Source: Oceanobacter sp.
GTDB taxonomy: Bacteria > Pseudomonadota > Gammaproteobacteria > Pseudomonadales > Oceanobacteraceae
Assembly: GCA_002733645.1 (NCBI GenBank)
Contig: NVWL01000004.1
Location: 62,001 to 126,000, forward strand
Direction of reading: 5' to 3'
DNA: 64,000 bases
In this document: in pieces, positions 56,948 to 64,000 of the stretch
How positions within the stretch are numbered: position 1 is the stretch's first letter
How the letters are laid out: each line of letters starts with the position of its first letter
Translations under genes and position numbers: made by a program
The notes under the pieces: model-generated
Told to the model about the DNA's origin: nothing
What the model saw: the letters and a program-made list of their open reading frames with translations, nothing else
The model's database searches: none

Positions 56948-58003
56948 ATGAGTATGTCAGCATTCAGCGATACCGTGCTCGCTTGGTACGACAAGCACGG
57001 ACGTAAACACCTTCCTTGGCAGCAAAACATTTCACCTTACCGCGTGTGGGTGTCTGAGATCATGCTGCAACAAACTCAAGTAACCACCGTTATTCCATAC
57101 TTCGAACGTTTTATGCACAGCTTCCCGACCGTGGAGGCTCTTGCGAGCGCAAGCCAAGATGACGTACTGCACCACTGGACTGGCTTAGGTTATTACGCTC
57201 GTGGGCGTAACCTGCATAAGTGTGCACAAATGGTCGTGAATGAGCATCAAGGCGTGTTCCCTATATCGGTTGAAGGACTATCAGCTCTGCCCGGTATCGG
57301 CCGTTCAACCGCGGGAGCCATTGCCTCCATCAGCATGGGCGTTCAAGCGCCCATATTGGATGGTAATGTTAAACGCGTACTTACCCGCTTTTACGCCGTA
57401 GAAGGCTGGCCCGGCACCACCGCGGTAGAAAAAAAGCTATGGGAGGTAGCTACCAACCTTACCCCAGATCACAGCCACCAGCAGTACACCCAAGCCATGA
57501 TGGATTTAGGTGCCACCCTGTGTACTCGCAGTAAGCCTGCCTGTGGCGTGTGCCCGCTTCAACCCAACTGCGAAGGCTACGCCACCGGCAAACCGACTCA
57601 GTTCCCTAATTCGAAGCCTAAAAAAGACAAGCCAAGCAAAGCAACGGTTTTAATCGTACTTGAGAACAGCAATGGCGAAATGCTGCTAAGACAACGTCCA
57701 CAAACTGGGATATGGGGCGGTTTATGGAGTTTCCCGGAGCTAACCGATCAAGCAGATTTACCTGCGTGGCTACAAAAAGAAGTCGGGCACGATAAGGTCA
57801 CGCAAGAGACTCTCAAACCCTTTCGCCATACCTTCTCCCATTACCATCTGGACATCACACCCGTGCGCTTAACCCTTAAGGCACCAATGACGGTTGTGCG
57901 AGAGAGCAAAGATCACTGGTACAATCTAAACGCTCCAAGCAAAATTGGGCTAGCTGCGCCAGTCAAAGCATTGCTAACTTCCTTTGCAATGGACCAATCA
58001 TAA
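56948..58003 (+). CDS. mutY: A/G-specific adenine glycosylase MutY
   Basis: 351 residues. Helix-hairpin-helix [15 protein letters not shown], catalytic Asp in [13 protein letters not shown], the [4Fe-4S] cysteines in [17 protein letters not shown], and a C-terminal NUDIX-like domain that reads 8-oxoG. It removes adenine mispaired with 8-oxoguanine. A second ATG two codons later is an equal start. yggX follows 50 bases after, the common mutY-yggX pair. Confidence 0.96.
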   Translation: MSMSAFSDTVLAWYDKHGRKHLPWQQNISPYRVWVSEIMLQQTQVTTVIPYFERFMHSFPTVEALASASQDDVLHHWTGLGYYARGRNLHKCAQMVVNEHQGVFPISVEGLSALPGIGRSTAGAIASISMGVQAPILDGNVKRVLTRFYAVEGWPGTTAVEKKLWEVATNLTPDHSHQQYTQAMMDLGATLCTRSKPACGVCPLQPNCEGYATGKPTQFPNSKPKKDKPSKATVLIVLENSNGEMLLRQRPQTGIWGGLWSFPELTDQADLPAWLQKEVGHDKVTQETLKPFRHTFSHYHLDITPVRLTLKAPMTVVRESKDHWYNLNAPSKIGLAAPVKALLTSFAMDQS

Positions 58004-58053
58004 ACACCACTATAGACACCACTATATATAGACACCACTACTCAGGACACGTT

Positions 58054-58332
58054 ATGAGCCACAAAGTACATTGCCGCAAATATGAAAAGGAACTCGACGG
58101 CCTATCTCAGCCACCATTCCCTGGCCCTGCTGGTGAAGTCATCTTCAAAAATGTTTCAGCCCAAGCTTGGAGCGAGTGGACAGAGCATCAGACGCGCCTG
58201 ATCAATGAAAAGCACCTCAACGTTATGGATCCTGATGCACGAAAGTACCTGACGGAGCAGCGAGAAAAGTTTCTTAGCGGCTCAGATTATGACAAAGCCG
58301 ATGGCTATGTTCCTGAAAACAAAGAAAATTAA
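58054..58332 (+). CDS. yggX: Fe(2+)-trafficking protein YggX
   Basis: 92 residues, usual length. It has VHCRKYEKELDGLSQPPFPG with the single conserved cysteine, then AWSEWTEHQTRLINE. YggX protects iron-sulfur clusters from oxidation and aids iron handling; its pairing with MutY, itself an Fe-S enzyme, is conserved. Confidence 0.96.
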   Translation: MSHKVHCRKYEKELDGLSQPPFPGPAGEVIFKNVSAQAWSEWTEHQTRLINEKHLNVMDPDARKYLTEQREKFLSGSDYDKADGYVPENKEN

Positions 58333-58409
58333 TGCGCTTAGTGTTGACAGAGCAAAGCTGTCGCGGTTTAATACGCGCCACTTGAGAAGCACACGTTGCT
58401 TAGCAAGAC

Positions 58410-58485
58410 GCCCGGATAGCTCAGTCGGTAGAGCAGAGGATTGAAAATCCTCGTGTCGGTGGTTCGATTCCGCCTCCGGGCACCA
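58410..58485 (+). tRNA. tRNA-Phe (GAA)
   Basis: 76 bases. The acceptor GCCCGGA pairs with TCCGGGC and CCA is encoded. The anticodon loop reads TTGAAAA with anticodon GAA, and the T loop GGTTCGATTCC is standard. It lies 77 bases after yggX. Confidence 0.98.
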
Positions 58486-58494
58486 TATTTTAAA

Positions 58495-58525
58495 AGCCTG
58501 CATAGCAATATGCGGGCTTTTTTTA
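58495..58525 (+). terminator. Terminator of tRNA-Phe
   Basis: AGCCTGCATA and TATGCGGGCT pair with a short GCAA loop, with one mismatch, followed by seven T. Confidence 0.85.
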
Positions 58526-58738
58526 TGACTAAAATATATAAATATTCAATCTATGACGCTTAGAGAGCGGCCAAGGCAAGCAGGGTCCATCAGTTATAAA
58601 TACGATGCTAAAACAATAAGTTTTGAATCAATAGGTTTTGAATCAATAAAGACAATGAAAAAATAAGACGCTGAAGAATCAAAACCGCACATTGGTGAAT
58701 TGGCAAAGCAAGAAATACACTTTGGTGTTCTCTATAGC

Positions 58739-58840
58739 TCACATCACCAGCATTGCCATCAGTAGAACACAGGTAGATGTGAACGCCGCCACAATGTGTG
58801 TATGAATAAAACTCGGTTCGTTTAGTTCATTCTCGTCCAT
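58739..58840 (-). CDS. 33-aa single-helix membrane peptide
   Basis: A small frame with AGAGGGA as ribosome site about nine bases before its ATG. It begins with ten mostly acidic residues (MDENELNEPS), then a hydrophobic helix to the end (HIVAAFTSTCVLLMAMLVM). It looks like a genuine small membrane protein. The rest of the stretch 58526-58949 holds only a tandem TTTTGAATCAATA (58621-58633, 58636-58648). Confidence 0.45.
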   Translation of the reverse strand: MDENELNEPSFIHTHIVAAFTSTCVLLMAMLVM

Positions 58841-58949
58841 TGGTCTTTCCCTCTGGTTAACTTAACCACTGTTCTTTCAGTAAGGACCAATCAATAGGAA
58901 TTCGCCAGAACGAGTATGTGCTTTTTTGTTAGCTCCCTTTAACGCAGTT

Positions 58950-59816
58950 TTACATGACAAGAAAGTCACGCACCATACCAATCTGATCATCTGACATTAA
59001 TGCTGGAGCGTGACCTACGTCTGGGATTTCAACTAATTGGACACTCTTTTTAGAGGTCATGGTTTTTGCGTCTTCCGCCGTAAGTAGGTCAGACTCCTGC
59101 CCTCGTATGACCAAAACAGGACATGCCACAGCATCCCATATGCTCGTTAAATCAACATCTGCTTCGATGCCTTGAAATGCCATGGCAATCGCGGGGTCAT
59201 AGTTCATTTCCCACATCCCCTGTTCATTCTGTCTTGAGGAGTACAATGCCATACGTTGCCATTGCGCGTCCGTGAGAGCTCCAAACGGACTGGCGACAAT
59301 ACGCAGGTAATCTTCAACTTCTTTCTGTGAGGAAAAAATAGGAGCCTTTCCAACGTATTCTGCCAGCCGCTGTAATGCTGTTAAGGGGATACGCGGCCCA
59401 ACATCGTTCATGATCAATCGAGTAATCGGTGAGTGAGGAGAGGACGCGATCATCATGCCGATCAAACCGCCCATCGATGTACCCAGCCAATCCACCGTGG
59501 ACTCACCGGTTTTTTCTCTAAGATGCGCAAGCAGCTGCATCATCTGACTGACATATAACGGGTAGCCATACAACTCTGGCTGAGACACTCGGTCACTCTC
59601 ACCACGGCCAATAATGTCTGTGGTAATAACACGATAATGATCGGTCAGTTCCGCCGCTAGGGTATCAAAATCATGCCGATTCCGAGTCAGGCCGTGAACA
59701 CAGATAAGAAGAGGGGCATTGTCCATCCCGTCTTTCTGCCAGCACTGCCAAGCTATCTGATGACGCCCCTCTGGGGTGTCGATAGAGAGAAATTCAGTGT
59801 GCGACTCAATTGTCAT
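58950..59816 (-). CDS. Alpha/beta hydrolase
   Basis: 288 residues from the ATG at 59816; the longer frame would overlap the SPOR gene and adds no conserved sequence. Oxyanion motif CVHGLTRNRHDF, nucleophile Ser in WLGTSMGGLIGM, acid Asp in the ESDLL region and His in DVGHAPAL. The substrate cannot be told; the sequence is like esterases or hydrolases of small esters. Confidence 0.82.
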   Translation of the reverse strand: MTIESHTEFLSIDTPEGRHQIAWQCWQKDGMDNAPLLICVHGLTRNRHDFDTLAAELTDHYRVITTDIIGRGESDRVSQPELYGYPLYVSQMMQLLAHLREKTGESTVDWLGTSMGGLIGMMIASSPHSPITRLIMNDVGPRIPLTALQRLAEYVGKAPIFSSQKEVEDYLRIVASPFGALTDAQWQRMALYSSRQNEQGMWEMNYDPAIAMAFQGIEADVDLTSIWDAVACPVLVIRGQESDLLTAEDAKTMTSKKSVQLVEIPDVGHAPALMSDDQIGMVRDFLVM

Positions 59817-59889
59817 AACGGTGCCCAATAGGAGTGTGTTACTCCAATTTGGCACAGTGACTTGCGAACGGCAAGCGGGAGTTATTTGT

Positions 59890-60438
59890 TCACTTATTGC
59901 TTGAGACTTTTTGCTTAAGTACGAGGGGGCTAACATTATTGCTAACTAGGATGTCTTGCGCTTTGTTCATTTTCGATCGGTTGGTATACGGGCCAACAAA
60001 CACGCGATGCCACGTAGATGAGTTCACTGAACTGCTTTCTAGGTACGCTGGCAAGCCTTCCAGAATAAGTTGGGCACGCATTCGATCAGCATCCATTTCT
60101 GAACGGAATGACCCTGCCTGCAAACGATATTCGTATTTTACAGCGGCATCTTTCGGTGTTGATTTGTAGGCTTCGACTTCTTGAACTTCAACGGTTTGCT
60201 TTTCTAGCAGACGATAGAAGTCATAGCTTGGTTTCGCTGTTTCGGTGGCTTTTTGCTTATCTTCACGCGCTTGTGCTGCCGTCGCTTCGAGTGCCTTGCG
60301 GGCATCCCCTTTGACTGCGTCTAACTCATTACCAGCCGGTACGGTTGATAAATAAAAGATAAACCCGGCAAATGCTAAGGCGATGGCTGGTGTGGTCACC
60401 CATACCCAGCCCGGTACGTTATTACCGCTATCGGCCAT
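59890..60438 (-). CDS. SPOR-domain division protein (FtsN-like)
   Basis: 182 residues: short cytoplasmic start, one membrane helix (WVWVTTPAIALAFAGFIFYL), an alanine/lysine linker and a C-terminal SPOR domain (YEYRLQAGSFRSEMDADRMR, FVGPYTNRSKMNKAQ) that binds denuded septal peptidoglycan. It follows argS, where Pseudomonas and relatives keep their FtsN-like gene. Confidence 0.85.
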   Translation of the reverse strand: MADSGNNVPGWVWVTTPAIALAFAGFIFYLSTVPAGNELDAVKGDARKALEATAAQAREDKQKATETAKPSYDFYRLLEKQTVEVQEVEAYKSTPKDAAVKYEYRLQAGSFRSEMDADRMRAQLILEGLPAYLESSSVNSSTWHRVFVGPYTNRSKMNKAQDILVSNNVSPLVLKQKVSSNK

Positions 60439-60540
60439 AAAGGTTGGCCTCAGCTGTTTTATTTACAACATTTCCGTTCACACTAGTTTTGTTCACATTA
60501 GCCCCGCTCAGAATGAAAAATGTCATCCGAATATCTCTCG

Positions 60541-62226
60541 TTACATCTTACTTGGTGCGCTAACACCAAGAAGGTCGAGACCATTTGCCAGCACCTGTCG
60601 TACCGCTTCGGCCAATGTCAGGCGCGCATTTCTTAGATCTGTATCCTCAACCAAGGTTTTCTCTGAGTTATACCAGGTATGAAAATCACCCGCGAGATCG
60701 TACATGTAGTTTGCGATCATGTGCGGCTCATTATTCTCTGCGGCTTTGCGGACGATTTCCGGGAAGCGGCCAACTTTTACCATGATTTCTTTTTCTGTTT
60801 CTAACGTCAGTGCGCTAAGGGCTGCTAAACCGGTTTCTTGATTCCAGCTTTGTTCTTCGGTTTCTAACTTACGGAAGATTGAACACACACGTGCGTGAGC
60901 GTATTGGATGTAATACACAGGATTATCTGACGATTGAGAACGTGCTAAATCAATATCAAATGTCAGCTGGCCATCGGCTTTACGCGCCGCTAAGAAATAG
61001 CGAGTAGCATCACGGCCGACTTCATCGATCAAATCACGTAAGGTCACGTAGCTGCCCGCGCGTTTTGAGATTTTCACTTCTTCGCCGCCACGCATAACAG
61101 TCACCATTTGGTGTAATACGTAACCGGGCCATCCTTCTGGAATGCCTACATTTAACGCCTGTAGCCCTGCACGGACGCGGGTAATCGTGCTGTGATGATC
61201 CGCACCTTGTTCGTTGATGACACGGGTAAAGCCACGCTGCCATTTATTCAAGTGGTAGGCGACGTCAGGCACAAAGTAGGTATAGCCACCATCCGTTTTA
61301 CGCATCACACGATCTTTATCGTCGCCAAAATCTGTGGTGCGTAACCACAGCGCGCCACCCTCTTCGTAGGTGTAGCCGTTTTCAATAAGCTTTTGCACTG
61401 TCGCTTCAACTTTGCCTTCTGAGTACAAGGACGACTCTAAGAAGTAAACATCGAAATCCACCCCAAACGCTTTGAGGTCTAGGTCTTGCTCGTTGCGTAA
61501 ATAAGCCACCGCAAAATGGCGTATTCCTTCAATGTCATCAGCATCTTTGGTGCCGGTAAAGCTTTGGTCGGCGGCAGTGATCGAATCACCACGCATAAAG
61601 CTTTCGGCAAGCTCAGTAATATAATCACCACGGTAGCCGTTTTCTGGCCAGCTTTCATGATCTGGCGTTAGGCCTTTACAGCGCGCCTGCACTGACAAGC
61701 CTAGGTTGTTGATTTGCTGGCCGGCGTCGTTGTAATAAAATTCACTGGTCACGTCCCAGCCTGTAGCTGCAAGTAAACGACAAAGACTATCACCTACCGC
61801 TGCACCACGACCGTGGCCAATATGAAGAGGGCCTGTTGGATTGGCAGAAACAAATTCGACCTGAACCTTACGACCTTCACCAACATTGCTGTGGCCATAT
61901 TTTTCTTTCTGCTCAAGCACGGCTTGAATCAATGAGGTAGTGGACTCTTCACTGAGATAAAAGTTGATAAACCCAGGACCAGCAATGACTGTTTTTTCAA
62001 CCAAACTGCTTGCAGGAATTGCATCAACCAGAAGCTGCGCGAGTTCACGCGGATTCTTCCCTGCCGGTTTTGCTAGCATCATGGCTAAGTTTGTTGCCAA
62101 GTCACCGTGAGCTTTGTCGCGAGTGTTGTCGACCTGAATTCGTGGTTCCAGATCTGCGGGCAGTATATTTTTTTCTTTCAGTACGTTTACTGCTGCGTTC
62201 AAAAGCTCTGCAATCTGCGGTTTCAT
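60541..62226 (-). CDS. argS: Arginyl-tRNA synthetase
   Basis: 561 residues. Class I signature [18 protein letters not shown], the KMSKS-like [16 protein letters not shown], an N-terminal tRNA-recognition domain and a C-terminal anticodon-binding DALR domain. Charges tRNA-Arg. The SPOR gene lies 102 bases downstream. Confidence 0.97.
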   Translation of the reverse strand: MKPQIAELLNAAVNVLKEKNILPADLEPRIQVDNTRDKAHGDLATNLAMMLAKPAGKNPRELAQLLVDAIPASSLVEKTVIAGPGFINFYLSEESTTSLIQAVLEQKEKYGHSNVGEGRKVQVEFVSANPTGPLHIGHGRGAAVGDSLCRLLAATGWDVTSEFYYNDAGQQINNLGLSVQARCKGLTPDHESWPENGYRGDYITELAESFMRGDSITAADQSFTGTKDADDIEGIRHFAVAYLRNEQDLDLKAFGVDFDVYFLESSLYSEGKVEATVQKLIENGYTYEEGGALWLRTTDFGDDKDRVMRKTDGGYTYFVPDVAYHLNKWQRGFTRVINEQGADHHSTITRVRAGLQALNVGIPEGWPGYVLHQMVTVMRGGEEVKISKRAGSYVTLRDLIDEVGRDATRYFLAARKADGQLTFDIDLARSQSSDNPVYYIQYAHARVCSIFRKLETEEQSWNQETGLAALSALTLETEKEIMVKVGRFPEIVRKAAENNEPHMIANYMYDLAGDFHTWYNSEKTLVEDTDLRNARLTLAEAVRQVLANGLDLLGVSAPSKM

Positions 62227-62359
62227 AGCGGCTAATTTAGTCCAGTGTGATGAAAATGCTGTGTGTTCGTAATCTGGTCATGCAAGGTGATCTATCTAGG
62301 CGGGCGATTATCGCAAAAATGCCTCTGTGCGTGAAGTGCAGGTATGTAATGCGCTATCG

Positions 62360-63013
62360 CTAATTAAAATAAGAGTCCTGATCAAACGTACTCAGCCATT
62401 GCGGATGAAAGCTGACCATACCGGCTAAAAACATGCCATTGATTACGCCTTCAGGAAACATCATGAGTGGCAAAAACCGTAAATAATTCAACCAGAGTTC
62501 TTTGCCTGTGTAGGTGTCGTCCAGCCAATAAAAGCCACTCACGGTGACCGCGTGCAACGCCTGAGTGACACCGGCAGTCAAAAAGCCGGCGACCAATATG
62601 TACACAAAGGGATTACATGGAAGTCGACGATAGACATGCAAAAATATGAGATAGGTAAACAGCACCGGAATAACGACAACTAAAGCGTACGATAACCCCC
62701 ACTCTTGAAAGCTGATTTTACCAAACACCGCCATCGACGAGACAACGAACGCACCAGCTAATAATGCAAAGCGCCAGCCCATTAATAGCGTCAGCGAGGT
62801 GAGTCCTAGAATATGAAAATCTAAGCCTCGTTTGATTCCGGCATGCATACACCACAATCCGGTAATAACCAGAACAGCGCCAGCAAAAAAGTGCTGTACC
62901 CCTGCAAAACGGCGAAATGAGCGCCAGTTTGCCGAATATACGGAATAAAATACAAAAGCTAGAGCAAACACCCAGCCAAGAAGTAGTGAGATGGGGGTTT
63001 CAGAGTAAACCAC
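62360..63013 (-). CDS. CbiM-like energy-coupling-factor permease (COG3235)
   Basis: 217 residues, GTG start overlapping the rimI TAG as TAGTG. Six or more hydrophobic helices and the FPEGVINGMFLAGMVSF end are typical of this small group of predicted CbiM/NikM-related membrane proteins in gammaproteobacteria. The metal or vitamin carried is unknown, and no ATPase gene is adjacent. Confidence 0.75.
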   Translation of the reverse strand: MVYSETPISLLLGWVFALAFVFYSVYSANWRSFRRFAGVQHFFAGAVLVITGLWCMHAGIKRGLDFHILGLTSLTLLMGWRFALLAGAFVVSSMAVFGKISFQEWGLSYALVVVIPVLFTYLIFLHVYRRLPCNPFVYILVAGFLTAGVTQALHAVTVSGFYWLDDTYTGKELWLNYLRFLPLMMFPEGVINGMFLAGMVSFHPQWLSTFDQDSYFN

Positions 63014-63453
63014 TAATCAATTAGTTCAATAGAATAAATAAGTGCATCTTCCCGACCTTTTTTCATAGGGTAGTAACCTGATCGCCTTCCTGTTTCGCAA
63101 AAGCCAAGTGATTCGTAAAGCGCGATAGCTGCCTCGTTTGACTCACGAACCTCAAGAAACATACAGCTCGCACCGCGACTCTGTAGTTGTTGCATTGTAC
63201 GCTGCAATATTAGTTTCCCTAGGCCTTTTCCTTGATACTCAGGGGCAACGGTAATCATCAATAACTCAGCTTCATCGAGCACCAAAGACACCACGGCATG
63301 GCCACGGTGTTCACCTTCTTGCTCTAGCAAGGTAACGGCATCTGGTTTTTGTAGATAACGTAGCATGACTTTATCCGACCACGGATAATCATGAGCACGC
63401 TTTTCAATTGCCATAATACGGTTTAAGTCGTTGGTCGTTGCTGGGCGCATCAT
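63013..63453 (-). CDS. rimI: Ribosomal-protein S18-alanine acetyltransferase RimI
   Basis: 146 residues from the ATG at 63453, a GNAT fold with MIAIEKRAHDYPW-like MAIEKRAHDYPWSDK, the acetyl-CoA loop VAPEYQGKGLGKLIL, and FLEVRESNEAAIALYESLGF. It acetylates the N-terminal alanine of S18. The next upstream gene is in the holD position, as in E. coli. Confidence 0.93.
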   Translation of the reverse strand: MMRPATTNDLNRIMAIEKRAHDYPWSDKVMLRYLQKPDAVTLLEQEGEHRGHAVVSLVLDEAELLMITVAPEYQGKGLGKLILQRTMQQLQSRGASCMFLEVRESNEAAIALYESLGFCETGRRSGYYPMKKGREDALIYSIELID

Positions 63454-63455
63454 AC

Positions 63456-64000
63456 TTATAATTCGGGTAGCTGCCGTAAACACAACCAAAGCTGACGCTT
63501 AAGTTGAGCATCACTTTGCAATATCGACATGTCAGCCACATGAAAATGGCTATTGGCCTCAACACTCGCCATCCACTGCTGAGCTTCCGCACCAAGGGTA
63601 ATGATGTATCGAGTGCCTTGGCTTTGGAAAAACTGCCACTGTGCTTGCAGTGCCTGCAATGCTACTGGGCGACTTTGATCCTGATGGGACGACTCTATAA
63701 AAGGCCAACTGAAATTAATTGGCTGACTCATGAAGTCTGGTGCAGCACCCATTCCTTTTAATACTCGATAGGCAAACTGCTGCACGTCCTGAATCGACTG
63801 ACTTGCATCTATCACCCACAACCCCTGCCGTGAAATTGGAATAAACTCCAACACAAAACGCGGCGGCCTCATATCATGCACAGGTGCCAGACTCACTGAT
63901 GGAGACTCTGCTACTAGAGTCCCTGAATTCTGAGTCCCTGAATTCTGAGGCTCGGAATTCTGAGCTGCTGGGTTTTGAGGTGTGCCCGCTTCCACATCTT
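63456..64000 (-). CDS. Uncharacterised protein in the holD position, partial
   Basis: At least 179 residues; the frame is open to the window edge, and a GTG at 63995 is the last visible start. The N-terminal part is low in complexity: QNSGT-type repeats come from 14- to 15-base direct repeats with GAATTCTGAG near 63920-63965. The rest (VLEFIPISRQGLWVIDASQS, YIITLGAEAQQWM) could be a divergent psi subunit of DNA polymerase III, judged by place next to rimI rather than by clear sequence match. Confidence 0.5.
   Translation of the reverse strand, partial: DVEAGTPQNPAAQNSEPQNSGTQNSGTLVAESPSVSLAPVHDMRPPRFVLEFIPISRQGLWVIDASQSIQDVQQFAYRVLKGMGAAPDFMSQPINFSWPFIESSHQDQSRPVALQALQAQWQFFQSQGTRYIITLGAEAQQWMASVEANSHFHVADMSILQSDAQLKRQLWLCLRQLPEL

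Overview
The window reads as a stretch of chromosome from a marine-type gammaproteobacterium, most like the Oceanospirillales (Reinekea or Thalassolituus-like). This rests on protein resemblance and on gene orders familiar from that group and from Pseudomonas: rplM-rpsI-petABC-sspAB, mreBCD-maf-rng-yhdP, gatCAB, hisBHAF, and argS followed by a SPOR protein. The genus is inference; no 16S gene is present.

Layout. From 1 to 4.2 kb lies the end of a glycine cleavage operon (gcvT, gcvH, gcvP). From 4.2 to 4.7 kb is a GC-rich non-coding patch full of small hairpins. From 4.7 to 14.1 kb on the minus strand is mreB-mreC-mreD-maf-rng-yhdP-nitrilase, mostly joined by 1 to 4 base overlaps. Divergent from it, gatC-gatA-gatB runs to 17.4 kb. 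From 17.45 to about 24.7 kb is an accessory island: an AT-rich SIR2-domain protein of anti-phage type, a remnant of a REP-associated transposase between inverted REP-like arms, a tiny lipoprotein, a Y1/HUH transposase killed by one ochre codon, and a membrane-active toxin with its membrane immunity protein. A displaced toxin C-terminus with a second immunity gene and a 167-bp copy of the toxin's middle also lie there, bounded by copies of the element's end repeat. From 24.8 to 28.5 kb are a MaoC-type dehydratase, a 4-TM protein, a three-gene DUF2589 operon with a structured leader and internal terminator, and a DUF4112 protein.

Core genes resume at 28.7 kb with sspAB, the cytochrome bc1 genes petABC and rplM/rpsI, then prfC. 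At 35.9-37.1 kb is a 'mobile mystery' pair: an intact Xre-type protein A, a Fic-type protein B broken by a frameshift and a stop, and a promoter carrying repeated operator-like sites. Next come a TRAP permease, arsH, an RNase J-like nuclease, a GDPD lipoprotein, a DCC thiol protein, ilvD, ccoG, a MocR regulator and an OmpA-family porin. After those are hisBHAF, a PanM-like acetyltransferase, a lone mlaC, a GGDEF/EAL receptor preceded by a possible leader peptide, mutY, yggX and tRNA-Phe. The window ends with an alpha/beta hydrolase, a SPOR protein, argS, a CbiM-like permease, rimI and a partial gene in the holD position.

The most interesting part is the toxin-immunity locus with its orphan module (20.7-24.4 kb), which looks like a small site of toxin-tip displacement driven or marked by a Y1-transposase repeat. 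The SIR2 protein and the DUF2589 operon come next.
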